64,000 nucleotides of DNA from contig CM036225.1 in assembly GCA_020631735.1 (NCBI GenBank), positions 66,018,662-66,082,661 of the forward strand. The letters run 5' to 3'. The notes beneath the pieces were generated by a model. That model had not been told where the DNA came from. It saw nothing but the letters and a program-made list of their open reading frames with translations, and searched no databases. Numbering within the stretch: position 1 is the first letter of the stretch; every line of letters starts with the position of its first letter. Shown here one piece after another: positions 10,829 to 22,595 of this stretch. Origin of the DNA: Saccharum officinarum. Taxonomy: Eukaryota; Streptophyta; Magnoliopsida; Poales; Poaceae. The position numbers and the translations under genes are program-made.

Positions 10829-11297
10829 TTCTGCTATCATTCTCTCTTGATAATGTTTACACACAATGATCCCTTTCATTTATATGTAAGGAATAACCAC
10901 ACAAGTTTGAACCATTTGTTCTCCTAATTGTGAAAGAATTGTTCAGCAGTAGCTGGACAATATGTATAGCAGTGCACGTCTTAAAATTCCTTCTACAACT
11001 ATTATGACTGTGGTTGCCACAGATTAACTCTTATTGGCATGGAAGGCCCATGTGCCACCAGCTGACCAATAGGGATGGAAAATTTGGAAATTATAAACCT
11101 CTATGGTTCGAGTTATTGTAGTGAGAGAGGGGCATTGAGTCTTAGGTTAATTTGTCTGACAGTTAATTTTTCCCGAAAATTTTGCTATTATAACACATCT
11201 TCACATTTAACATATCTGATCAACTTGTAGGTGTGAACTAATATGGATCTGCTTCCCATAGATGCTCTTCTAGATACGTGTTTACTACTTCATACAC
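10829..11297. other. Intergenic region, nothing recognised
   Basis: AT-rich sequence with no supported gene or transposon ends. It runs up to the GGATC target duplication of the solo LTR. Confidence 0.5.
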
Positions 11298-11302
11298 GGA
11301 TC

Positions 11303-12454
11303 TGAAGGATCGAAACGGGCGACCAGAGGGGGGGTGAATGGTCGTGGAAGCCAAAAATAATTTCTAACCCTTCCCCTAAACACAAAACCTGATTAAATCA
11401 CGTTTTCCAAATCTGGCTAGAACTCTATGTACCTAGTAAACCTGATGTGGACGAAAATCCGTAACTCCGATCGACCTAAAAATTTGCCAGATTAAACTAG
11501 ATGAAATTACGAAACTAACCCAACTGGAATCACGTCAATCAGACTTACGGATCTTGAGATAAAAATAAAACAAGCGGACTATATCAGATACTGACGAGAA
11601 TTGTAAAGAACAAATCGAGATGCACAAGATTAATCATTATAGATGAAAGATTAAATTGAGTAATTAAACTTACAAAAGTGCATCTAGCCTCCGCCCGAAC
11701 ATGCTCCCTCTCTTAATCGGAGAGATCAACAAAAATCTCTCACTAGAATTCAAACCCTAGGCTAGACCGGAGAGAGGAAAAAACTGAACCGTGGAACCCG
11801 GGGCACGAGTACTGTTCACGGTACTGTTCACGCTTGAATAGTAACTCGCCGAGAGTCCAAAACGTTCCGCCCCCTTCTCAACCCTAGGTGCCACATATTT
11901 ATATCTCCAAAGGGTGGCACGACCTATTTTCACATAACCCCCTACGCTAAATAAATCCAACGTAGGGGCGTAAATTCCAATTACGTCCTCCATGGCAAAT
12001 TCCGTGATGTCCGTGATCCCTCCATCTCCGCGATGTGATCCTCGCGATGTCGCCGCACGACCATCCGAAATCGTATCGCGATCGCCAGAATTTCCATCTT
12101 CGGCCAACGCACGCCGCACGAGCGTCCTGGTACGATGCATGGCTTTGTGGCTCAACCAGCGAACCCCGGATTTTGTGGCGTAATCTGGAAACCTCCCTCG
12201 ACGTCCTCCCACCGTGTAGCCAGGTACAGTAGACGTACACCACACGATCGCCTGTCCCTCGAACGCAAGCCTCGATCCGCCCTTCTCCGCCCCCACGGTT
12301 CTTCGGAACGGCATCCTATCCTCGTTCTTCACTCGTCGCCGCATGTACCTTGTCTCCACCTGTCACCTACAACCACAACCTGCCGAGAGATACGTCACAC
12401 GCACACCGTGTTGTCAATCGCTCATCACCAAGGTGCTAGCACACCGGCATCTCA
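11303..12454 (-). mobile_element. Solo LTR, 1152 bp, antisense, with GGATC target duplication
   Basis: On the plus strand the element starts TGAAGGATCGAAAC and ends GGCATCTCA, so it has TG..CA termini. GGATC flanks both ends (11298-11302 and 12455-12459). The left edge contains AGGGGGGGTGAAT, the complement of the ATTCACCCCCCCT motif common near the 3' ends of grass LTRs; the Copia LTR in this window has a similar motif. The LTR is therefore read on the minus strand. No internal region is present, so it is a solo LTR made by LTR-LTR recombination. The minus-strand ORFs inside it are incidental. Confidence 0.82.
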
Positions 12455-12459
12455 GGATC

Positions 12460-13544
12460 AGCTTTGTTCTACTCTAATGTGTTATCCTCAATTGTGAATG
12501 TTGACAGGTCAACATTTGTCCTAATGTTGTGATATGTTATTGCCCAATGGCTGTATTTCCATCAATATTCTAAATTTGCAATGTTCACCCCTGTAAGATG
12601 CAAGAAACTTTGTTGTTAGCTATCTAGAAAGCACGTCCATTCCTTGTTTGCTGATGTGAATAGATTGACATTTCTGCTAGCTCTAGCAACTAACTGTGAG
12701 TTTGGATTGGAGGATGATGGGGATGGGACGGACGACCTTTGATCTAGGGTTATATGGTTGGGAGTCAAAGGGGATGAGCCGGGTTTCCGTAACTTGAGTG
12801 GACAGACTCGCCCCTCTTCTCCGTGTGTCTCCACCAACCACAGATGCAAGCCGAGGGCGGTGGACCTTAGAATTTGTTTGATTAATTTAAGTTTAGATCA
12901 TGCCCAGTTAATAAATTTAATAAAATACATAGTTTATTACTATTAGTATGAGAATTATGCAATAAATCATAAGTCCCATTGCAACGCCACCGGCCGGCCG
13001 GCAAATCGATCGGTCGTTCACCAACAGGACAGTGGCGATCTCATCGCCCTGCCCTGCCCTGCCCTGCCGGTGCGGCAGGCAGAGCCCCCCAGGCAACGCC
13101 ATGCGCGCACGCAACGACGTGAGACACAGACAGGTCGGCTCTGCCAGGGAGCCATCCGGCCGTCGTCCGCCATGATCCGTTCCGATGCACCACCCACCAC
13201 CCCAACACCGACGGATCGGAACAATGCAAGAGGGAGCAGATCCCGATGCCCCCAAATGATTGCCGTTGCCCGGTTGGCCCATCCAGCGTCATCGCCGACG
13301 CGGCAGCATGAGCACTGACACACGCATGGCGTGGCGTGGCGGCAGGGCAGTGGAGAGGAGATCCCCCGATCCAGCAGCAGGCGACCGATGGAGCTCCACG
13401 TGCTCGACAGTGTAGCAGCCATGCACGCGTCCCCGTCCCTCGCGGATCCTGCCTCCCGCCACTGCGCCACCAACCACGCATGCCATTGCAAGCGCCACCC
13501 GCCCCACCCCCACGTACCCTCCCATGTGGCGCCGGCGCCTCCGC
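12460..13544. other. Intergenic and promoter region of DUF241 gene 2
   Basis: AT-rich to about 12970, then GC-rich. A short (CCCTG)n-like run, GCCCTGCCCTGCCCTGCCCT, starts at 13047. No gene is supported. ORFs here on both strands lack recognisable domains. Confidence 0.5.
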
Positions 13545-13552
13545 TTTATATA
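13545..13552 (+). promoter_or_regulatory. TATA box of DUF241 gene 2
   Basis: TTTATATA within CCGCTTTATATACCCCC, about 90 bp before the ATG at 13634. Confidence 0.65.
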
Positions 13553-13633
13553 CCCCCTCTTCCTCCCCGGCCTCTCCACAACGAGCCGAGGCTCCAGAGC
13601 AAGCAAGGCATCTTGCATCAACGACCCATTCCA

Positions 13634-14551
13634 ATGGCGCCCGCCTTCGGCCGCTCCATCTCCTTCCCGCTGAGCCCGGCGCGCTCCTCCTCCTCCTCCA
13701 CCACCAAGAAACAGGCGCGCCACGTGCGCTCCATCAGCCTCCCGACCTGCCACGCGCACCCGCTGCTCGCGCACCTCCACGCCACCACCCGCGCCGTCCG
13801 CGCCTGGGCCGCCACCGCCGCCGCCGACCCCTGCACCACCACCTCCGCCCCGTCCGCGGGCCTCGCCCACCTCGACGCGCTCCACGCCGCGCTCGCCGAG
13901 CTCCTCGTCCTCCCGGAGCCCCGCGCCGCGCTCGCCACCGCCACCGCCAGCGCCTTCGCGGACCGCCTCCTGGACGGCCTGCTCGCCCTCGCCGACGCGC
14001 ACGGCGCGTTCCGGGAGGGCCTCGTCGACCTCAGGCGCCATGCCGCCGAGGCCCAGGCCGCGCTCCGTCGCCGCGACGCTGCGCGCCTCGCGTCGGCCGT
14101 CCGCGCGCAGCGCCACGCCGAGAAGGACCTCGCCCGCCTCGCGTCCTCCGTGCGCGCCGCCGCCAGGCTTCCTCTGCTCCCCGTGGCGCCCGCGGCCACC
14201 ACCGTCGCCGAGGTCGAGGTGTCCGGGGTGCTCGCCGAGGCCCTGGCCGCCGCGGCGTCCGCGTCCGCGGCCGTGTTCTCCGCGCTCGAGGCCGTCTCGT
14301 CCGCCGCCACCACGGCCGCCGCGTCTGCTTCCTCCAAGAAGCCGGCGGCCACGGCGACGCTCATGTCTCTGGTCACCAGGAGCAGCAAGGCCGCGGTCGC
14401 CTCCGATGAGGACAGGGAGTTGGCTGCGCTGGAGAAGATGGAGCAGCTTGACGAGTGCATCGCCGAGATGGAAGCCGGGAGTGACAAGGTGTTCAGGAGC
14501 ATCCTGCACACTAGAGTCGCACTGCTCAACATTCGCACCCAGACATGCTGA
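13634..14551 (+). CDS. DUF241 (BPS1-like) family protein, copy 2
   Basis: A 305-residue intronless DUF241 protein. The open frame extends upstream to 13331, but the conserved N-terminus MAPAFGRSISFPLSPARSSS begins at 13634, after the TATA box at 13545 and a short leader, so 13634 is taken as the start. Signature RSISLPTCHAHP is at residues 32-43. The helical core contains the LDALHAALAELL and FADRLLDGLLALADAHG blocks typical of the family. The C-terminus has EQLDECIAEMEAGSDKVF and RTRVALLNI-like residues. Its sequence is closest to copies 1 and 3, which share the MAPxFxRSISF start. Codon use is extremely GC3-rich. The 439-residue minus-strand ORF covering it is a shadow of this bias. Molecular function is unknown for the family. 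Confidence 0.92.
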   Translation: MAPAFGRSISFPLSPARSSSSSTTKKQARHVRSISLPTCHAHPLLAHLHATTRAVRAWAATAAADPCTTTSAPSAGLAHLDALHAALAELLVLPEPRAALATATASAFADRLLDGLLALADAHGAFREGLVDLRRHAAEAQAALRRRDAARLASAVRAQRHAEKDLARLASSVRAAARLPLLPVAPAATTVAEVEVSGVLAEALAAAASASAAVFSALEAVSSAATTAAASASSKKPAATATLMSLVTRSSKAAVASDEDRELAALEKMEQLDECIAEMEAGSDKVFRSILHTRVALLNIRTQTC

Positions 14552-17500
14552 TTGTTTTCGACATCCATCAAAACACTCAAAGATGTCGTTGTTAACACAA
14601 AAATGCAAGTGTACATACAGATTATTGAACGAAAAAAGAAAGCTCTAGCTTGTTTATTTGTCTCTTGTTCAAATGCATGCATTCCTGCGAACTGTGATAT
14701 GCTTAAACCCATCTCTTGGCACACAGCGCATATACAAAATACTACATCGTCTTTTCTAGGTACATATCTTTGCTGCTATATATTTAGACATAGTGTATGT
14801 TTGGATGTTTAACAAAAACTATCTATCAAGAAAAGCTAACAAAAAAAACTTATAGGTATTCTTGAGCGAAGGAGATTGGAGAATGCTCCATTAATGCAAA
14901 CTTCTCGAGTTAAGATCTCTGCAATTTTACTATTCTTAAGTGAAACCATAGCTCTGATCTGGATCTAGATCAAGTTCCTGATGACACATCAGTATTGCGC
15001 GTTTCAATGAGAGACAAAACTGATCAATGCACCACTATTCTATTGAACATTGTCCAAGATCTCAGAGACATTGAACACTAAATAAAAGGAGGTGGACACA
15101 CAGAGTCGGTCATTGGGCGCGATGCACCACTACTCATCAGAGGTTTTTTTAAATTTAGGCTTTGATCAACTTGATAAATTTAGGCACGATGGCCACAGTC
15201 ATATATGCAAAGCTCTTGCCTCTAAGCCTCTAATTAAGTAGATGGTTTAAAAAAGAACTGCTAAAACATATGCATGGATCAAAATGACTTGTTTCAGCTT
15301 TGTCTCTATCAGTGTGGTTTATATCTTAAGTATCATATTTTTTTATTAGACCTAACAAGCATATGCCCTGATTTTGAGCTTCTACTTTAACTCCCTTTCT
15401 GTTTCTCTTATTTGATATAGGATGAACACTATATTTTTCTAGTTTATTTTGTACATTTTGTTTTACAGTTTTACTAGATAACCAACGAAACTAGTTCGTT
15501 GCCCATAGTTAATATATTTACATACTTAACATTGTCCACCTGTGATGAAACTACTGCAAAGAGTTTGTATTACCATAGTATGTGGGGTAACCATATAGAG
15601 TAAAGCTCCATCACAAATAGATAAAATGTATCTATTGTACTCATACAACAATGTTAAAAAGAGCCACTACATTCACCCGAGAGGGTCTAGAAATTCCGGT
15701 GTTAATCAGAGAAAAGAAAAGGTCTAGCATTAAATATTAGATTTTAGGTTGATCTAATGGGAAAGAAAAATGTCTACATAAAGACTCCATTGCAAAATGA
15801 ATAAATAAAAATACAATTAATAAATAAAAAATTAAATAAAAATATTATGAAAGTTAATAGTTTGATCTAAAAATGAATTAAAAGTCCATATAAATTATTA
15901 TTAGAAAAATCTAAATTAAATAGAAAATTTTATCATCATCATCAATGCCGACAAAGGAGAAATGACTAAATGAAATGTGCCAATTACATTGATCTTCGCT
16001 CAAATTTTGACGTCTTTCATGGCAATAACCAAGGAGAAGAAAACATATTCAGTCGACCAATTTATGAAAAAATTGTAAAAAAAAACATATACTCTTTTGA
16101 TATCTTACAGGCTATTGGTCGATCGATTCCTTGTGCAAGCACATGGATGAGAACCTCATGAGCAATGCAAGAGACAGAGTCGGATTTTTTTTCTATGTGA
16201 CGAGCTGGTCATAAGTGGAAACAAATATGGCCATAGCATGGTTCACAACAATATTGTAGAGTGGTATAAATAGTAGGCAAGAGATTAGCTACTCACTGAT
16301 ACCGGTATTATGGTTCCACATTTTATTTTAGAATGCTTGTGCCAATGGATGTGTTTGGGTGGTGACAGGGCCGGCTAGCATCTTCTTGAGGCAATAGTGG
16401 CTCCACTAAGCATGAGCAGTAATATAATGAATCGGGTGATGTTTAAAGGCAAAAAAGATAGTTATATGGATCTTTAGGATACGAGGTGATTCAAAATTTA
16501 AATTTACAAGAAGTACAAAGAATTAGATTTTTTTAGAGAGCTCACAAAAGAACTAAAGGCTACTTCAACCCAGCCTCGACAGAAATTACACAACCATGTG
16601 GTAGGAGCGGAATAAAAGGGAGAGGAGGATCGGAGAGGTCTTTAAGACAAGAAATTGGGCGAGGATAGATGTATGAAATTCATGTACATTGATGTAGTTA
16701 GGAATGAAACATGGAGAGATGGCAATTACATTCAAACAAACAAACAAATTTTTTTATCAAATATTGTTTTTAAGTAAAAGAGCTAATGGTTATACAACGA
16801 AAAAAACCTAGCTACCCACTATTTGCTCAGCTCACTTTGCTAGCTAATTAGTACTAAAACTAAACAACGAATTGGTACTAAAACTAAACTATGAAACCCA
16901 ACAGATAAGGATCATACGGATTGATAAGATTCTAGACTTAATTAATTTGTAGTAAAGAAACTGGACTAGCTATTGTTTGATGGGACCTACCCATTCGTGC
17001 AATGCAAATTTGTCCTTGCTAGCTAGAATCAAATCTCTCTCTGGAAATACGGTGGTTAGCTGCTATCTTTGAATTTTGGTGATTATAATCAAATAGTAGC
17101 TAAGATACTCTCTTATCCTCGCTCTCTAGTACTAAAAATCGATGCACCTAGAAATATGATTACCCAAACGTCTGCTAGCTCGCTCTCTCGCTATTAATTG
17201 AGCACGATTTCCACTGATTCTACATATGAACATATATATCTGGTTGGCATTACTTGCTTTGTTTTCAATAATAATGAAGCATATTCTGCTAGCTACCTGC
17301 ATATAATCTCTCTGTCTCTATTTTTGTCAAAGATTCATGTCTCGGAAATCTCTTTGCGGATCTGGCGGCTGTTAGCTGAAAGGGAAAAGAAGACAAATAA
17401 TTCAGCATGCAAGCGTTCGTGCGCAAACCAACGACTCAACCTCTGCAACTAACAGCAGCCGGTAGGAGAGGAGAAGAACCCTAAGAGTTGGAGGACGACA

Positions 17501-18846
17501 ACCCATTCGTGCAACATTATGACTGGCATATAATATATAACAATGCATATACATTAGCGTTCTCTATCTAGATAGTACAATGATGCATCTGGTGATATGA
17601 TGATGGGAGAGCACCTATCATACGTACTACGTACAGACATTAAAGCATGTTTTTTCCCTTCATTCAAAATGGTAATGTAATGATGAATGAATTGATGATT
17701 AAGGTTGTAGCTTTGACCAGAAGACGTTAGCATGTGCACATACAGGTACAGCTCGATCGGTTGTTTTCAGTCGGCACGCCGGTAAACTAAAACAAGCATC
17801 GTTGGACAACATGATACATGTACTTATTGAAGTTTTGCGTGGTGTGTCTTTTAGCAGCTAGGATGATAGATCCAAGTTGTTAGGCGTTGCTTGTATTCCA
17901 AAGCTTATGAATAATGGACCTGTAAAAAAATAATAAAAGAATCAGCTTGAGATAGACACTGACTGCGTTTTTTTTTTCTAAAAAAGGGAATGTATGGAAA
18001 TTAGTCTATTACTATATTTGTTCATGATATTTAAGTATAAAACATGCTTGGATTACTATTGCAGAGAACCACCAGCAGCAGGTAGATAGGTAGGCATAAG
18101 AAGATGACAACCAAAACATGCATTGTCCGTATGGATGCGTGAAACCGCTGAAAACTGCAGTTGGATCGTCTAGAGATAGGTATCATGCACACGATGACAA
18201 TTGACGCGCCATGCATCCATTCAACAACCCAAGGCTAAGGGTGAGGACGTACTGATGAGAAAGCTATAAGCCCTAAGCTAGCAGCTCGTGCTGTAGGATG
18301 ATGGAAATGATGCAACATGATGACAGTTGACAGGGGCAGCCAGTCGTGCGGCATTCTGCTAGAGTACTCCTGGTGAGCGATGAGCAATGGCAACGCGTGA
18401 GATGATGCGTGGGTGGGCGATGCAGGGGATGGATCGGAGCCTCGGAGGAGACGCGCGACGACGACGGAACACTTGGAATATGCTGTCCCCCGATCGCAAG
18501 GACATGGAGCAGCAGACACCACGCACGCACGCACGCTAGCTTGTGCCGTGCCGCATATGGTGGATCGTTGTCCGTCCATGGATCGAGATGTTGCGTGTGC
18601 ACAGCATGGATCCGGCTGTTGCGGCCGGGGAATAACGAATCTCGCCTCACCTGCCGCGTGTCCGGTTGCTGGCGAGCCTCCTGCAACACAGCAACCCAGC
18701 CGCGTGCATGTGCGATCCCCGTTGTCCATCTCCGTCTCAGCGGCGGCGACGATGACCGTGGACTCAGCTAGCTCGTCTGCAGCCAGCCAGCCACACCTGC
18801 TGGCTAGTACGTGGCTACTAGTGTGGGCTAGCTGTGGAGGAGAAGG
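14552..18846. other. Long intergenic region without a recognised gene
   Basis: AT-rich to about 18200, then GC-richer. I found no complete transposon ends and no ORF with a recognisable domain. Small frames at 15970-16161, 17198-17452 and 18235-18889 give no motif. CTAGCTAG runs are frequent from about 16800 on. Confidence 0.5.
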
Positions 18847-19905
18847 CACTACTACAAATACCTTATTGGAGACGGGCAAAAAGGGTTAATGGAGGCGGGC
18901 TTTGCAACCATCTCCAATTAATGGTCACGGTTAATCGTGATTTAATGGAGGCGGTTGCTATGCCCGTCTCGGTTAATGCCCATTAATTAACGGAGGCGGT
19001 CGTCCTAACATGCTCGCCTCTGTTAAAGTAGTAACCGAGGCGGTCGAGCTAAGGTGACTGCCTCTGTTGAAGTTTTACCAGAGGCGGCCAATTGTTACTT
19101 GCTTGTCTCCGTTAATATTTTTCCATTTAAAAAAACTAAAAATAGCATCGGCAATTTCATTTGAATTTGAATCAGAATCCTGTTTTCACAAATGGAACAC
19201 ATGTAAAAGCAGAAAAATATGCATAACGAGCACAAACATATATATATAACACATTCATTGGTGCCGTCTCGTCCTTATCGTTCCATCACGAAACCAACAT
19301 CATTAAACTTATTGCATGCATGTCTTGATGAAACTAATTAACATGTTTGCTACCTTAATTAATTTCCCTAACCCAAAGAGATCTGGCAACACGTAATCCG
19401 GGACACGTAGCTGGGTGCTCCAGTTTATGATCCTCTCAAACTTTTCTTCCCGTGTATACTTCTGTCCTCATTGAAAAACGGTCACCCAACATGCACACAG
19501 GAGTCTGTGAGAAACTTGCATATGTCCGCTACTGCTCAATTCTTAGGGTTTTGGAGCTCAAAACCCTAAAAATTGAAAGAGAGCTACGTGGAAGAAGAAG
19601 GGGGGTAGCGGCTGGGCGCATTTATAGGCACAAGAATAACGGAGACGGGCATTATAAGGATTAACAAATGCGGTTATATTAAACAGACCACCTCGGTTAA
19701 TAGCTTAACAGTGGTGGTCCGCCTCGGTTAACACCTATTAACCGAGACGGTTGAGCTATGTTGACCGCCTCCGTTAATACATTAACGGAGGCGGTTGTTA
19801 TAAGCTAACTGCCTCGATTAATGGGTGATTAACCGAGGCGGCCAACCAAAGCGCCCGCCTCCGTAAAGAAAAGGTCATCACCACCCAAAATCAATCCTGT
19901 AGTAG
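18847..19905. mobile_element. CACTA-like non-autonomous element with dense subterminal repeats
   Basis: It starts CACTACTACAAATACC at 18847. The right side ends TGTAGTAG near 19905, the inverse of CTACTACA, although the last CA of the terminus seems lost. Both flanks are packed with copies of a TTAACGGAGGCGGT-type motif in both orientations, at about 18885-19090 and 19640-19865, the usual subterminal pattern of CACTA elements. The centre is AT-rich and non-coding. No clear target duplication was found because the right end is degraded. Confidence 0.65.
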
Positions 19906-20712
19906 CTTAGCTAGAGAACACGGTGGCTGGCATGCATGCCTTCTGGCACCTAGCTAGCGCGCCGAGCTACTGCTAGCTAGCTACGCGGCCAAATGATAGA
20001 TCGGAGGAGAAGGTTAGTTGGCTGGTAACGTTACCACCGGTGGATCGGATCGAATGCATGCCTGCATTGATAGAATATACTCTGCTAGCTACCTCAAGCC
20101 TGATCGAAGATGCCCTCGTGTGCCCTGGCATTGTTTACATACAGCTAGCTAGCTAGCCTTGCGGCGCGCCAACTACTATACCGGCCGTGTACTTGTGTTC
20201 GTTGAGTGTTTGACAAATGCGACTGCATCCATGAGATGATGATGATGATGATCCAGCCGCGCGCCCTAGCTTAGCTAGGTTAATTATATGTGTTTTTGCC
20301 TGGTTTGGCCTGGAGTCCTGGACCACACAGTTAGCTAGTGTACTTCGATGATTCAATCATATACGTGTGCGATGGTCGTCGTGACGTGCGTGCGTGTGTG
20401 TTACAGATCAGGGCGTCCCCTGCTTCCTCCGTTGCTGCCTTATTGCATGCATGTCCAACACCTCACCTTTCTGCAGATGGAGCCAACATGACACCTAGGC
20501 ATGCATGATCCATCTCGATCGGCCGCCATGGCCTTGCATTGGTTTGACTCCAACGGCAGCCGCTGCTCCTTTCCGTCCAACCTGTCCTCGCGGATCATGT
20601 CCCCCTACCTCACTGGTTACTGCTGCCGCTACCCACAGGCCACACGTGCAACCACCGCAAACCAAGCTACCTCACCTCCCTTGCCTTCGTCTTCCCCTGG
20701 CTAGCTCCTCCA
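19906..20712. other. Intergenic and promoter region of DUF241 gene 3
   Basis: Contains short (GATGAT)n around 20233-20250 and TAGC-rich stretches. No gene is supported. An ORF frame opens at 20505 but is only the upstream extension of the gene 3 frame. Confidence 0.5.
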
Positions 20713-20719
20713 TATATAA
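20713..20719 (+). promoter_or_regulatory. TATA box of DUF241 gene 3
   Basis: TATATAA in CTCCATATATAAGC, about 125 bp upstream of the ATG at 20838. Confidence 0.65.
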
Positions 20720-20837
20720 GCTAGAACCCCTCTCTCGCCTCCCCTCTCCATTTCAGACGAAGACACAAACGAACAATCGAGCTACCAAGCTTAGCTTGCA
20801 AACACAAGCATTCTACCTACAACTACGTAAAACAACA

Positions 20838-21686
20838 ATGGCGCCCAGCTTCGGCCGCTCCATCTCCTTCCAGCTGAGCCCAGCGCGCGCCACCCGGCCC
20901 CGCGCTGCGGCCGCGCGCCACGTCCGCTCCATCAGCCTGCCGTGCCGCTCCCACTCCCACCCCCACCCGCTGCTAGCGCACCTACAGGCGCAGACCGCCG
21001 CCGCTCGCGCCTGGGCCGCTAACCCCACTGCCCCCGCCTTGGGCCTCGCCCTCATCGACGCGCTCCACGCCGCGCTCGCCGAGCTCCTCCTCCTCCCGGA
21101 GCCGCAGGCCTTGGTCCGCCGCGCCTGCGCCGCTGACTCCGACCGCCTCCTCGACGCCTTCCTCCTCCTCGCCGACGCGCACCGCGGGTTCCAGGAGTCA
21201 CTCCTCGTGCTCCTCCGCGACGCCGCCGACGCCCGCCTCGCCCTCCGCAGGCGCGACGTCGCCAGGCTCGCCTCTGCTTCCCGCGCCCAGCGCAGGGCCG
21301 AGAAGGACCTCGTCCGCCACGCCGCCGCCGTCTCCTCCTCCTTCGCCCGATCCGCCCGCCTGGCTGCGCTCGGTGAAACCGCCACCGCCGAGGAGGCCGA
21401 GATGGCCGCCGCGCTCATGGACGCCGCGGCGGCCAGCGCCGCCGCCTCCGTCGCCGTGTTCTCGGTTGTTGCGTCCGTGTCTGCCACCACGTCCTCAAGC
21501 AAGAAGACCGCGACGACCTTCGCTGCTGCCTTCGCCAAGAAGCCGGAGACGGCCGATGTGGCGCCGGAGAAGCTCGAGGAGCTTGAGCGATGCATTGACG
21601 AGTGCGAGAGCGGCAGCGAGATGGTGTTCAGGAGCATTGTTCGCACTAGGGTCTCGTTGCTCAACATTCGTACTCCGGCGATCTAG
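20838..21686 (+). CDS. DUF241 (BPS1-like) family protein, copy 3
   Basis: A 282-residue intronless DUF241 protein. The frame is open from 20505, but that includes the promoter and TATA box, and the conserved MAPSFGRSISFQLSPARA start is at 20838. Signature RSISLPCRSHSHPHPLL begins at residue 30. Core blocks are IDALHAALAELLLLPEP and SDRLLDAFLLLADAH. The C-terminus contains LEELERCIDECESGSEMVF followed by RTRVSLLNI. It is most similar to copies 1 and 2, especially at the N-terminus. The minus-strand ORF at 20813-21667 is a shadow of GC-rich codon use. Function is unknown. Confidence 0.92.
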   Translation: MAPSFGRSISFQLSPARATRPRAAAARHVRSISLPCRSHSHPHPLLAHLQAQTAAARAWAANPTAPALGLALIDALHAALAELLLLPEPQALVRRACAADSDRLLDAFLLLADAHRGFQESLLVLLRDAADARLALRRRDVARLASASRAQRRAEKDLVRHAAAVSSSFARSARLAALGETATAEEAEMAAALMDAAAASAAASVAVFSVVASVSATTSSSKKTATTFAAAFAKKPETADVAPEKLEELERCIDECESGSEMVFRSIVRTRVSLLNIRTPAI

Positions 21687-22437
21687 AGAATGTATCAGTC
21701 GCCAAATGACAAGCTAGCTAACTGTTGTATACTATACTACGTACTCTAGTATGTATACTGTACATTGAAAAATATAGAGAACATATATACAAAAAAAAAC
21801 AAATTTTGCCATACATTTCGCAGTGAGTTTTGTGGTTTGCCTGATTTTGTCTCCTATAAACTAGTTTTGTTTACATTGATCTCATCAGTATCCGCAGGCT
21901 GAGGCAGTTGAAAATAGCACATAAATTCATCAGTCAAAAGTCATAGCCCCAGACAAAATAAAAGCAGTACTGTAATTATTAGGAGGGCTTTATCCGATTT
22001 TGTAGTCAGTAGCTTAAGCCAACGTAATCACACAAAATGGAATAAATAATATAATACTGTACTTTTAAATTTTAATCATATCTGAAGTATTTTCCTCACC
22101 AATAATGCAGTATTTTTTTTTGCGAGGCAATAATACAGTAGTTATTATCACCTCGTAAACTCAATCCCATGTGCAGTCTATTGTGTCGTGACCAATAATG
22201 GCCACTATTCTGTCGTCGAACCCCACGATCCCTACCTACACTTAATTTTAAGCAGTGAGACTAATTGATAAAGATTATCTTCAAGGGTTTGTTTGAATGA
22301 TGCTATACTTGTTGTAAATCTTTATATTTAAAAGCCTCTGTTCTGTAGCTTCCTATTGTATGAACTGAAAGTATGAAAAAAGTTTATATGGGAAAAATCA
22401 GGAAATTACTAAAATTTTGTTATATAAAAAAAGAGAA
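21687..22437. other. 3' flank of DUF241 gene 3, nothing further recognised
   Basis: AT-rich non-coding sequence. No transposon ends identified. Confidence 0.5.
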
Positions 22438-22595
22438 CTACTACTGCTTCTTCCTTTCCAAATTGTAAATCGTTCCTATTTTCTTATATACATAGCTTTT
22501 GCTATATATATACCTAGATATGTGTTATATCTACATACATAATAAAAAGCTATATATCAAGCTAGAAAGTTAGAATTATTTATAATTTAGAATAA
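22438..22595. mobile_element. Stowaway-like MITE (Tc1/mariner type), ~158 bp
   Basis: The left end CTACTACTGCTTCTTCCTTT and the right end ATAATTTAGAATAAAGGGAG (then TAG) form an imperfect terminal inverted repeat of the CTACTCCCTCCGT kind. The interior is AT-rich and non-coding. A TA target site is plausible but not proven. Confidence 0.45.

Noticed and set aside
11757..12359. 200-residue minus-strand ORF
   Set aside because: Lies wholly inside a solo LTR with defined ends and target duplication.
13289..14608. 439-residue minus-strand ORF over DUF241 gene 2
   Set aside because: Gly/Arg/Glu repeats typical of antisense of an Ala-rich GC3-biased gene; no domain.
18235..18889. Overlapping ORFs on both strands (up to 214 residues)
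   Set aside because: No recognisable domain or promoter context; partly overlaps the CACTA-like element start.
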